Source: Bryobacterales bacterium KBS 96 (lineage in GTDB: Bacteria > Acidobacteriota > Terriglobia > Bryobacterales > Bryobacteraceae). From it: 64,000 nt of DNA. The first letter of the stretch is position 1. Each line of letters begins with the position of its first letter. The translations under genes were made by a program, and so were the position numbers. The stretch is taken from assembly GCA_000381625.1 (NCBI GenBank), contig KB906767.1:252729-316728 (forward strand). The letters run 5' to 3'. This document shows positions 24,499-32,738 of this stretch, in pieces. The notes below the pieces were generated by a model. That model was not told the origin of the DNA. It was given only the letters and a program-made list of their open reading frames with translations, and did no database searches.

Positions 24499-24553
24499 AC
24501 CGCTTGCTGGCGCGCGCGGCTCGGTTCGGAGCCACGACCGCGAGGGAGTGGTT
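24499..24553 (+). repeat. REP-like hairpin element
   Basis: Two small inverted repeats lie side by side: GGCTC/GAGCC (six-base loop) and CCAC/GTGG. The left part, CGCTTGCTGGCGC followed by GCGGCTC, resembles the reverse complement of the 92-bp array unit at 27599-28203. It sits between the broken BlaI gene and the fused permease gene. It may be a short relative of the same repeat family. Confidence 0.4.
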
Positions 24554-24588
24554 CATCTTTCCGCTCGGCACGGTATGATTCTCCGCAG

Positions 24589-27481
24589 ATGTGGGCACTC
24601 TTAACGCAGGGCTGGAGATCCTGGCGACATGCAAAGAGTTTAGGGCTGCTGGCCATCATCGCGCTGGGAGCCGGGATCGGCTGCACGACGGCGATTTTTA
24701 CGATTGTCGATGCCGTCATGCTCAAGCCATTGCCCTACGCGCAGGCGGACCGCTGGATCGCATTGTTCGGCGGCGATATCAATGAGCCCGATCGAATTTC
24801 GGGGCTGTCAATCGCCGACCTTCAGGAGTATCAGCGACGCTCGCACAGCTTCGACTTCATCGGCTGGTACCGGATAGGCGGGGATTTCAACCTGACCGCG
24901 CCAGGTCAGCCGCAACACATCGAAGGCGTCGAGATCACGCCGTCGCTGATCGACAACGCCGGGGTGAATGCAATCGTCGGCCGTCCATTCAACGATTCCG
25001 ATGGCGCGAATGTCGCAGTGATATCAACTCGCCTTTGGAGCCGGTTGGGGGGCCGCAAAGCGATCCTTGGGAAAGCCATCGAGCTGAACGGGGAGGCATA
25101 CACGGTTACCGGAGTTATGCCGGCGTCGTTTCAGCTTCCCTTCGTCACCGTTTCCAGCACCGATTCTCACAACGATGTTTGGATCCCTGTTAAACCGCCT
25201 CGCAATGACGAGCAGCGCCGCGGGTACGCAAGCTACGCTTCGTATGCGCGGCTTAAGTCCGGCGTAACGATAGCGCAGGCGCGCGCCGATGTGAAACGCG
25301 TTGCCGTCGAAATCGCAAGAGACGATCCACAGCGTCATCGGGCATACACGGCGGTTCTGCTCGGTCTTCGTGACTTTGTCGCGAAGAGCATTCGGCCTGT
25401 CCTGCTGCTCTTGTTCGGCGCCGCGGCGCTGCTGTTCCTGATCACGTGCGCGAATGTCGCGGGATTGCTCGTGGCGCAAGCGGTGGGACGTGCGCGGGAA
25501 ACGGCCGTTCGGGTCGCCCTCGGTGCCGGCCAAAAACAACTGGCGCTTGAATTTTTCGTCGAAAGTCTTTTCATTTCGATTCCCGCTGTCATCCTCGGGA
25601 TTGTTCTCAGCGCGAGTTTCGCACGCCTGGTTGTCGCGCTCGCGGCCGAATACATTCCGCGATCCGAAGGAATCGCAACGAACTGGGCCGTGGTGCTCTT
25701 CGCGATCGCTTCGGCGTGTGTTGCGGCCATATTGTCGTCGATGGCCCCGCTCTGGCAGGCGATCCGAACGCAGCCTAACGAAATTCTGAGCGACGGCGTG
25801 CGCGCGTCCGCGGGCGCAAGGAGCCGCAAGCTTTCGCAGGGGCTTGTGGTTGCAGAAATCGCACTTGCCTTCACCCTGCTCTCGGCTGGGGCTCTCCTGG
25901 TTTCACAGCTCGATAACCTGAACCGGATTTCACCAGGCTTCGACCCCGATCATCTAGTAACGTTTCAGCTCAACAGTTCCGATGCCCGCCATTTAAACGG
26001 GAGCGGGTTGGCCGCTTACCAGAAGAGGGCCGATATCGTGAACATGGAAGAAATGGACGATGAGCAGCGTGGGTGGCGCGCCACCCTGCTTTCGCCCATG
26101 GTCGCCATTCGCAATGAATCCGATTCCGCCTGGAAGTCGGCGCGCCGCGGTGTTCAGCAGACCTTTACACTGATCTCCGGCGCTGAGAAGACTCCCGCTT
26201 TCGATTCGGAGTTATTGACGGAATTTGCAGACGCCAGCCGCCGTGCCGAATCGTTCTCCGAAGCGCTTCGCATCGCGCTGGCCACGCTTCGCGACAAAAT
26301 TCAAGCAAGTTCGGCGATGTTACTTGAGAACGGCTCCGACTCGGAATACCGTTGTACCGCCGCAATTCCCGAATCCCTCTCCACTACCTGCAATTTTGCC
26401 CCGGATGGCTTTCTTCTGAACCGGCTCAGGTTCTACGATTTTCCGCTTGCGTTCTCAGCCGGCGATTTAAATACTTCCCTGCGCTGGGCATCCGAACAGA
26501 GGCCGCAACGCGTTTCTGAAATCGAAGCATTGAAACAGAGCGGTGTGCGGCTGGCCGTTGCGCTACGGACGAAGCGTGAAATCGCCGGCCTGCTATTGTT
26601 TGGCGCGCCTGCCGGCAGCGATCAATATAGCGATGTGGACAAACAGCTAGTCCACGCGTGCGCCGCGCAATTTGCCTTGATGATGGAGAACGCGCGCCTT
26701 ACGGATCGCATCGTTGAGCAAGAAAAAATTCGCCGCGATGTGGCGCTCGCTGTCGAAGTGCAGAAACGGCTGCTACCGGAGAAGCCGCCTGACATGACGA
26801 CCAGCTCGCTTGCGGCCTTCACTCTGGCTGCGCGCAGCGTTGGCGGCGACTACTACGATTTCCTGGACGTTGGCGATCGCCGCATCGGGATTGCGCTGGC
26901 GGATATTGCGGGTAAAGGCGTCGCGGCGGCTCTCATCATGGCCGTTGTCCAGGCCTCGTTGCGCATCATCGCGGCCGAAGGAAATATTTCGCTGCCTGAA
27001 CTCGCTGCGAAAATGAACCACTTTCTGCACCGGTCGACGGGGACGAGCAGTTATGCCACGTTTTTCTATGCGCAGATGGACGAGGATACGCGCCAGCTTC
27101 GCTACGTGAATGCCGGACATAACCCACCGTATCTTACGTTCGCTGGCTATCGGCTCCGAAGGAACTGAAAACGGTGCGCATATAGAAGAACTGTCGGCGG
27201 GAGGCATGATCATTGGCGTGTTCCCGTTCGTGAACTATGAGGAAGCCACGATCGATCTGCGGTCGGGCGATGTACTGCTCGCGTTTACGGACGGCGTCAC
27301 CGAAGCGCTCAACCCAAACGAGGAAGAGTTCGGTGAGGACCGGCTAAAGGACCTGCTGCGCCGCGTGGCTCATCTTCCCGTGAATGAGATGACGTCGAGC
27401 ATCTCGGCCGAATTGCGCGAATGGATTGCCGATGCCGCGCAATACGACGACCTGACGTTCATCGTCCTGAAGGTGAATTAA
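24589..27481 (+). pseudogene. Half ADOP permease fused in frame to a GAF-SpoIIE phosphatase, then frameshifted
   Basis: From about 24589 to 25990 the frame encodes one MacB/FtsX module: a first helix (LGLLAIIALGAGIGCTTAIF), a periplasmic domain, three FtsX helices and a fifth helix (VVAEIALAFTLLSAGALLV). Then, without a break, it becomes a phosphatase region: a linker, a GAF-like domain (about 26220-26700), and a PP2C/SpoIIE domain with EVQKRLLPE, GGDYYDF, DIAGKGVAAAL and NAGHNPPYL. A one-base shift near 27140 moves the remaining phosphatase motifs (LLAFTDGVTEALNPNEEEFG, QYDDLTFIVLKVN) into the next frame. The second permease half and the phosphatase N-terminus are missing. Deletion-generated fusion is my inference. 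Confidence 0.75.
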
Positions 27482-27513
27482 GCAGCATCCCTATACAGGC
27501 ATTTGCTTGTGGC

Positions 27514-27553
27514 GCACGCACTCTTGCGTGCCGCGTCGAGACTTTCTCGACGC
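27514..27553. repeat. Pair of adjacent perfect hairpins
   Basis: GCACGCA-CTCT-TGCGTGC (27514-27531) is followed by GCGTCGAG-ACTTT-CTCGACGC (27533-27553). They begin 32 bases after the phosphatase stop and precede the tandem array. They may act as a terminator or belong to a repeat family. Confidence 0.6.
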
Positions 27554-27598
27554 TTGCACTCGACCGCGGATACTTACCAGGAAAGCGTATAGTTGACT

Positions 27599-28203
27599 CG
27601 GAGCCGCCTTGCGCGAGCAAGCGGGTTTTTCGGACAATCGCGCAACCCGCGCATTACCTGCGGCGGCTTTGACCGTAGGCTGCCTCCACTCGGAGCCGCC
27701 TTGCGTCAGCAAGCGGGTTTTTCGCACAACCGCACAACCCGCGCATTACATGCGGCGGCTCTGACCGTAGGTTGCCTCTACTCGGAGCCGCCTTGCGCGA
27801 GCAAGCGGGTTTTTCGGACAATCGCGCAACCCGCGCATTACCTGCGGCGGCTCTGACCGTAGGCTGCCTCCACTCGGAGCCGCCTTGCGTCAGCAAGCGG
27901 GTTTTTCGGACAACCGCACAACCCGCGCATTACGTGCGGCGGCTCTGACTGTAGGTTGCCTCCACTCGGAGCCGCCTTGCCCAAGCAAGCGGGTTTTTCG
28001 CACAACCGCACAACCCGCGCATTACATGCGGCGGCTCTGACCGTAGGTTGCCTCTACTCGGAGCCGCCTTGCGCGAGCAAGCGGGTTTTTCGGACAACCG
28101 CAAGCCCGCGCATTACGTGCGGCGGCTCTGACCGTAGGTTGCCTCTACTCGGAGCCGCCTTGCCCAAGCAAGCGGGTTTTTCGGACAACCGCAAACCCGC
28201 GTA
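27599..28203 (+). repeat. 92-bp tandem array of nested palindromes (six full units and a partial seventh)
   Basis: Units begin CGGAGCCGCCTTG at 27599, 27691, 27783, 27875, 27967, 28059 and 28150; the spacing is 92 bases five times and 91 once. Each full unit has an outer stem GAGCCGCC/GGCGGCTC and an inner stem GCGGGTT/AACCCGC, so a unit can fold into one nested hairpin, joined to the next by about 20 bases (GACCGTAGG...). The seventh unit is cut after its inner stem. Units 1 and 3 are nearly identical, as are 2 and 5, pointing to duplication of larger blocks. It is not a CRISPR array: there are no unique spacers. Confidence 0.9.
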
Positions 28204-28234
28204 GGCCCCGAGTCAACGATCTCTCAGCACCCGT

Positions 28235-29149
28235 TTAGACCGTCGAATATTTCTTGCACAGCGTACGGATCTTTTCGATCAGCTTAGGAACTCCGGTCGC
28301 GGGATCGTTTCCCTTTCCCTCATACTCCGCGGACATAAAACCCTTAAAACCGGCGTGGGCGAACATTTGCCATACCCGGTCCATATCAATCGGTGTGCCG
28401 TCGTCAAAGTGATCGCGGATATGCGTGTTGGTTGCGTAAGGAATGCATGCTTCAATTTGGGCATAAGCATCCTGGCTTGCCGTAGGCACGAAATGAGTAA
28501 TATCCAAATTGATGCCGGCGTATGGCGAATTCACCTTGTGCATGATTTCCAGGCAAACGTCGGCTTGTTGCGTAACGCCGGAATGATCCTCCACGCCGAG
28601 CATGATGCCCTTTTTCGCCGAATAGTCACAGCCCGCTTTCATCGTTTCCACAACCCATTCGATGGATTGCTGCAGCGTGGCGCCGGACGGCAGTTTGCCG
28701 GCAAAGATGCGCAGATGCGGAGCGCCCAGCGCGTCCGCCACGTCTACCCACTTCTTGATTTCCGTTAACGCCGCCGCGCGTTTTGCGGCATCGGCCTGCA
28801 CCATGCTGACTCCGCAGGCCGCGCCCGAAAACAGGACGCCATTGCGATAGGCCAAATGCCGGAGTGACGCGAGGTAAGCGGGCTCGGTCGATTTGAAGTA
28901 ATAGCCGGTCATATCCACGCCATCCAAACGGAGAGTTACGGCCTTCCCGATAAATTCTTCCATTGTCATCGGCCCGTGCTGCAGATATTTGCGATACGAA
29001 TAGGCGCAGCATCCGGAGAAGAGGCGGGGCGGGCTCGCGGTGGAACTCTGAGCCCCTGTCGGGATTTGCGCAGCTCCGGCAAGACCCGCTCCGGCTCCCA
29101 GAGAAGCTGAGGACAACAGAAACCTGCGACGATCGATTGATGGGTTCAT
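28235..29149 (-). CDS. Tat-exported sugar phosphate isomerase/epimerase-like TIM-barrel protein
   Basis: A 304-residue protein with a twin-arginine leader (SIDRRRFLLSSASLGAGAGLAG) followed by a xylose-isomerase-like TIM barrel (AP endonuclease family 2 fold). Barrel motifs with likely metal ligands are GIMLGVEDHSG, GINLDITHF, NTHIRDHFDD and MSAEYEGKGNDP, including Glu, Asp and His at the barrel mouth. Exported members are common in acidobacteria and planctomycetes and probably isomerise or epimerise sugars released from polymers; the substrate is unknown. I prefer the ATG at 29149, because the longer frame to 29209 adds a non-leader sequence. It is divergent from the selenoprotein candidate. 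Confidence 0.87.
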   Translation of the reverse strand: MNPSIDRRRFLLSSASLGAGAGLAGAAQIPTGAQSSTASPPRLFSGCCAYSYRKYLQHGPMTMEEFIGKAVTLRLDGVDMTGYYFKSTEPAYLASLRHLAYRNGVLFSGAACGVSMVQADAAKRAAALTEIKKWVDVADALGAPHLRIFAGKLPSGATLQQSIEWVVETMKAGCDYSAKKGIMLGVEDHSGVTQQADVCLEIMHKVNSPYAGINLDITHFVPTASQDAYAQIEACIPYATNTHIRDHFDDGTPIDMDRVWQMFAHAGFKGFMSAEYEGKGNDPATGVPKLIEKIRTLCKKYSTV

Positions 29150-29282
29150 TGTGTTTCGACTATATCGCCTGGAGTTCGGACCCGCACCCGCGAGCCGTGG
29201 AACCGGCAAATGAAATCCCGATTCTAGTAGCCAGACACTATTGTTCGATGATGCTCATTTAAGTTACCTTCTCAAGAAGCCG

Positions 29283-29888
29283 ATGCCCTCCATGAAACCG
29301 ATATTCCTGCCGCAACTTGAAAGCGATCCCAAGCCCAGCCCGTACAAAGACGCTATCGAGATGATGAAGGCGGCTGGCTCGGAATACCCGCAGATCTGGC
29401 ATTTGTTTGCTTTCCATCCGAAGGCGACTGAGCATCTTGCGCGATTTACCCAAGAGATCATGCGCGAAGAGGGACCGTTATCGCCGGGTATCCGCGAACT
29501 CATTGCCGCGTACACCTCTTACGAAAACCACTGCCCGTTTTGACTGAAGTCTCACGCCGCAGTTGCGGCGGAACTGCTCGGAAGCGAAGATCTCGTGTGG
29601 ACCGTTCTTCGCGATCTCGAAAACTCTGCTCTCGACGAAAAAGAGAAACGGCTCTTCCGGTTCGTCAGTAAAGTGAATCGTAACTCGGTTGATATTTCCG
29701 CCGATGACATGAAACCGCTTTACGACGTGGGCTGGACTGATGCGGACATCTACTGCGCCATCACGGTATGCGCCTTGTTTAATTTTTATAACCGCTGGAT
29801 TGACGCATCCGGCGTACCTGCGCTGTCCGATGAAGCGCATCGGCAAGGCGGCAAGCGCAGCGTCGCGACGGGTTATGTCCGCAAGTAA
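29283..29888 (+). CDS. Probable selenoprotein of the AhpD/carboxymuconolactone decarboxylase (peroxidase-related) family, in-frame UGA at 29541
   Basis: Read through the UGA, the frame gives about 201 residues. The N-terminal part has SPGIRELIAAYTSYENHCPF, then UGA, then LKSHAAVAAELLG. In this family the active site reads CxxCxxxH; here Cys84-Pro-Phe-Sec87 with His91 fits it, with selenocysteine replacing the second Cys. Downstream the frame stays open for 115 codons and ends with the expected helix (GWTDADIYCAITVCALFNFYNRW). A stem-loop starts 12 bases after the UGA (see the separate entry). The family reduces peroxides through its active-site thiol or selenol. A recent nonsense mutation of a Cys codon is the alternative. 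No selABCD gene is in this window. The start at 29283 is tentative (29292 also possible). Confidence 0.75.
29544..29575 (+). promoter_or_regulatory. Candidate bacterial SECIS hairpin
   Basis: CGCCGC (29555-29560), loop AGTT, GCGGCG (29565-29570) form a perfect 6-bp stem within the coding frame; AGT (29548-29550) and ACT (29573-29575) could add a lower stem. The loop starts 18 bases after the UGA, and its second base is G. Bacterial SECIS elements need a hairpin at about this distance with a G among the first loop bases, so it fits. No search was run. Confidence 0.55.
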
Positions 29889-29959
29889 GCCTGCCAGCGT
29901 TCGCAACCATCCGCTTCGTACACTGGAATCGTAGCCCTGCTACGGCTACGTGCAACACC

Positions 29960-31528
29960 ATGAAACTCGGTATTGACTTCGGGACCACGCGAATTGTCGT
30001 GGCGGCTGCCGACCGGGGGAACTATCCCTTGGTTTCTTTCGATGCAACGGAGGGCGGGGCCGCGGAATGGTATCCGTCGCTTGCGGCAGTGCGCGGTGAT
30101 CAGCGGCGCTTCGGCTGGGACGCCTGGGCGTCCCAAGGGCAAGACGGCTGGACCGTGATCCGTTCGATGAAACGGCTGCTGGAAGACGCCGGTCCGGAAA
30201 CAGTGCTGGATCTCGGCGATGTCCAGCTTCGATTGCGCGAATTGCTGCATGGACTCACCTGCGGGCTTCGCCATGCGCTGCTGGAAAGCTCTAATCTGCA
30301 CATCGAACCGGGCGAGCGCCTGCAAGCCGTGCTCGGCGTGCCTGCGCATGCAAACAGCAACCAGCGGTTCCTCACCGTGGAGGCGTTCCGTTCGGCCGGT
30401 TTCGACGTGCTCGGCATCCTGAACGAGCCGAGCGCCGCCAGCATCGAGTTCGGGCATCGCCAGCGATCCGCCAAAGCCGGGCCTGAAACGATGCTGGTCT
30501 ACGATCTCGGCGGCGGAACATTCGATGCGTCGTTGGTTGCGCTCGACGATGACGTCCATCACGTGGTCGCCTCGGAAGGCATTCCGACCATTGGCGGGGA
30601 TGATTTCGATCAGCTTCTAGCCGACCTGGCGCTTGATGCAGCCGGATTCTCTTCGGCGGACCGCGATAAGATCCCCGCTAGCGACTGGTTCGCGCTGCTC
30701 GAAGAGTGCCGCGCCAAGAAAGAGGCGCTCCATCCAAATTCCCGGCGCATCGTTATCGATCTGGAACAGATTCACCCGGACTGGCAGACCGTCCAAGTCC
30801 CTGTTGCGAATTTTTATGAAGCCGCGCGGCCGCTTGTGGAAGAAACGCTGGCGGCGACCGAAGATCTGCTGGCTCGTCATCAGCGGACCGAGTTCGATGT
30901 CTTTTATGTGACCGGCGGCGGAAGCGAACTGCCGCTGGTGGCGCGTGTCCTGCGGGAGCGCTTCGGCCGCCGCGTTCGGCGGTCCGCGTACACGCGCTCG
31001 GCGACGGCGATTGGACTGGCGATTCAAGCGAGCCAGCCGGATAGTTATCGCCTGAGCGAACGCCTGTCGCGCTTCTTCGGTGTGTGGCGCGAAGCGGAAG
31101 CCGGAACGCAAATCACCTTCGACCCTTTGTTTGCAAAAGGCTCGCATCTACCCTCGGCCGGGGAACCGCCGCTGCGGATTTCGCGAACGTATTCGCCCGT
31201 TCACAACGTCGGCCACTTCCGCTTTCTCGAATGCACTCATCGCTCCGAAGATGGCTCTCCCAACGGAGAAATTGCGCTATGGGACGAAGTCCACTTTCCT
31301 TTCGATCCGGAGCTCGCCGGCGAACAGTCTCTCGAGTCAACAGCCGTGCAGGCCTCTCCCGATGCCGCGCGCCACACCATCGAAGAGAAATATGAATGCG
31401 ATTCGAGCGGCTGCATCAGCGTGACGATCACCAACAAAGATGTGGGCTACGCCCGCACCTACCGTCTCGGCCGCTGGTCGCGGGAAGCGCGAGCCGTTGC
31501 TCCCGCCCGCCGCCGCAAGAAATCATGA
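29960..31528 (+). CDS. Hsp70-family (DnaK-like) protein with a divergent C-terminus
   Basis: A 522-residue protein with the actin-like ATPase core of Hsp70: MKLGIDFGTTRIVVA (phosphate-1), NEPSAASIEFG, VYDLGGGTFDASLV (phosphate-2) and YVTGGGSELPLVARVL (adenosine). Regions after about residue 370 do not match the canonical DnaK substrate-binding domain or lid, and the protein ends with a basic tail (ARRRKKS). It is thus a short Hsp70-like ATPase of the kind seen in many bacteria beside unrelated genes; the client is unknown. It lies 71 bases after the selenoprotein candidate, and its stop overlaps the next gene by four bases, so the three may be one operon. Confidence 0.87.
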   Translation: MKLGIDFGTTRIVVAAADRGNYPLVSFDATEGGAAEWYPSLAAVRGDQRRFGWDAWASQGQDGWTVIRSMKRLLEDAGPETVLDLGDVQLRLRELLHGLTCGLRHALLESSNLHIEPGERLQAVLGVPAHANSNQRFLTVEAFRSAGFDVLGILNEPSAASIEFGHRQRSAKAGPETMLVYDLGGGTFDASLVALDDDVHHVVASEGIPTIGGDDFDQLLADLALDAAGFSSADRDKIPASDWFALLEECRAKKEALHPNSRRIVIDLEQIHPDWQTVQVPVANFYEAARPLVEETLAATEDLLARHQRTEFDVFYVTGGGSELPLVARVLRERFGRRVRRSAYTRSATAIGLAIQASQPDSYRLSERLSRFFGVWREAEAGTQITFDPLFAKGSHLPSAGEPPLRISRTYSPVHNVGHFRFLECTHRSEDGSPNGEIALWDEVHFPFDPELAGEQSLESTAVQASPDAARHTIEEKYECDSSGCISVTITNKDVGYARTYRLGRWSREARAVAPARRRKKS

Positions 31529-32349
31529 AGCCTCAGTTGAGCGATGTGCTCGACCTGTTTCAGGGCGCGAAGGTCTACGACCTGGGCGTCGATCTCTTCG
31601 CGGGAATGCCGCGCTACCCGACGCATCCGCCTTTCCTCTATGGAATGGCAAAGCGGCACGGCGATATGGTGAACGCAGTCGCCGGACGGGAAATCAGTTC
31701 TGCCGTCGATGCCATCTCGATGGGTACGCACGTCGGCACGCACATTGATGGCCTGGGCCATTTCTCATGCAACGGCTGCTTGTACGGGGATGTTCCCGTT
31801 AATGGGAACCAGTCATATGAGAGCGGCCTTGCGCGGCACGGCGTTGAAACAATCGCTCCGATTCTCCGGCGCGGTGTTCTTCTCGATGTCGCTGGCCTCT
31901 TCGGAGACAAGCCGCTTCCCTCGGATTTCACGATTGAACCGGAGCATCTCGCGGAGGCATGCCGCGCGCAGGATCTAGAGGTGCGCCAAGGAGATGTTGC
32001 CCTGATCCGTACAGGTTGGGGACAGCATTGGCCGGACCCCATCGCCTTCGTCACGGCGGGGAAGGGAAATGTCGCAATGAATCCCGGACCGGGACAAGCG
32101 GCAGCCAAATGGCTCAGCGCCAAAGGCGTGTTCGCCGCCGGCGCCGATAACCTCACGTTTGAAAAAGTTCCCTCCGCGTTTCCGGCGCATGTTCATCTGC
32201 TCGTCGAAAGCGGTATCCACATTATCGAGGTTCTGAACCTGGAAAAGCTCGCCCGCGACAAGGTGTGGAAATTTCTCTTCATCGCCCAGCCGCTAAAGAT
32301 TCGCGGCGGCACGGGCTCGCCCATCCGGCCGGTTGCGGTTGTTGTGTAG
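31525..32349 (+). CDS. Cyclase-family protein (kynurenine formamidase-like)
   Basis: A 274-residue enzyme of the cyclase/kynurenine-formamidase family. The metal-binding signature GTHVGTHIDGLGHF lies near residue 70, followed by GVLLDVAGLFG and RTGWGQHWPDP; a VFAAGADNLTFEKVPSAFPAHVHLL stretch precedes the C-terminus. Members hydrolyse amide or lactone bonds with a divalent metal; the substrate is not determinable. Its ATG overlaps the Hsp70-like stop (ATGA), indicating translational coupling. No kynurenine-pathway genes are nearby, so a formamidase role in tryptophan breakdown is only one option. Confidence 0.88.
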   Translation: MKPQLSDVLDLFQGAKVYDLGVDLFAGMPRYPTHPPFLYGMAKRHGDMVNAVAGREISSAVDAISMGTHVGTHIDGLGHFSCNGCLYGDVPVNGNQSYESGLARHGVETIAPILRRGVLLDVAGLFGDKPLPSDFTIEPEHLAEACRAQDLEVRQGDVALIRTGWGQHWPDPIAFVTAGKGNVAMNPGPGQAAAKWLSAKGVFAAGADNLTFEKVPSAFPAHVHLLVESGIHIIEVLNLEKLARDKVWKFLFIAQPLKIRGGTGSPIRPVAVVV

Positions 32350-32363
32350 ACAATCCGCAATCC

Positions 32364-32570
32364 ATGTCGGTCGATATAGCTTTTTCAGTCGCGAGCACCT
32401 CGAATCAAAAGTGGCAATTTACCGCCGTCGATGCACAGCATTATCAAATCGCGAGCAGCGCAAGCGAGGAAATTTCAGATGTGTACGGAGATCAGACCGC
32501 GCCAGGTGCCAGCCGTTTTTGGTTGAGGGCGCCCGAAACCGCCGTCGCAATATCATCTACCTGTAGATGA
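32364..32570 (+). pseudogene. Ricin-type beta-trefoil lectin fragment
   Basis: A 68-codon remnant reads ASTSNQKWQFTAVDAQHYQI, then SDVYGDQTAPGASRFWLRAPE, the QxW-type repeat pattern of ricin B lectin modules that bind carbohydrate. Only about one and a half repeats are left, with no signal peptide or catalytic domain. It begins 15 bases after the cyclase stop. I take it as the eroded end of a carbohydrate-binding protein gene; expression is doubtful. Confidence 0.45.
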
Positions 32571-32738
32571 AACTGAGCTGGGTGGCCGTAGGCCGCACTC
32601 TAAGGCTAGAATCATTACTGTTTCACTTTTTTTCTCCAGTGTCGGCTTCAAGCGGCTGACGAGGCGACCGCCGAGTTGTGTAGTGCCCGGTATAACACGA
32701 TGTGGACGTTTAATTTCAAACCGAACTAAGGAGATCAC

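Noticed and set aside
27599-28203. CRISPR array
   Set aside because: Whole units are repeated, including the linker; there are no unique spacers, and no cas gene is present in the window.
27593-28204. Open frames on both strands across the 92-bp array (RVFRTIAQPAHYLRRL-like peptides)
   Set aside because: 92 is not a multiple of three, the peptides change frame from unit to unit, and the sequence is palindromic; they are repeat artefacts.
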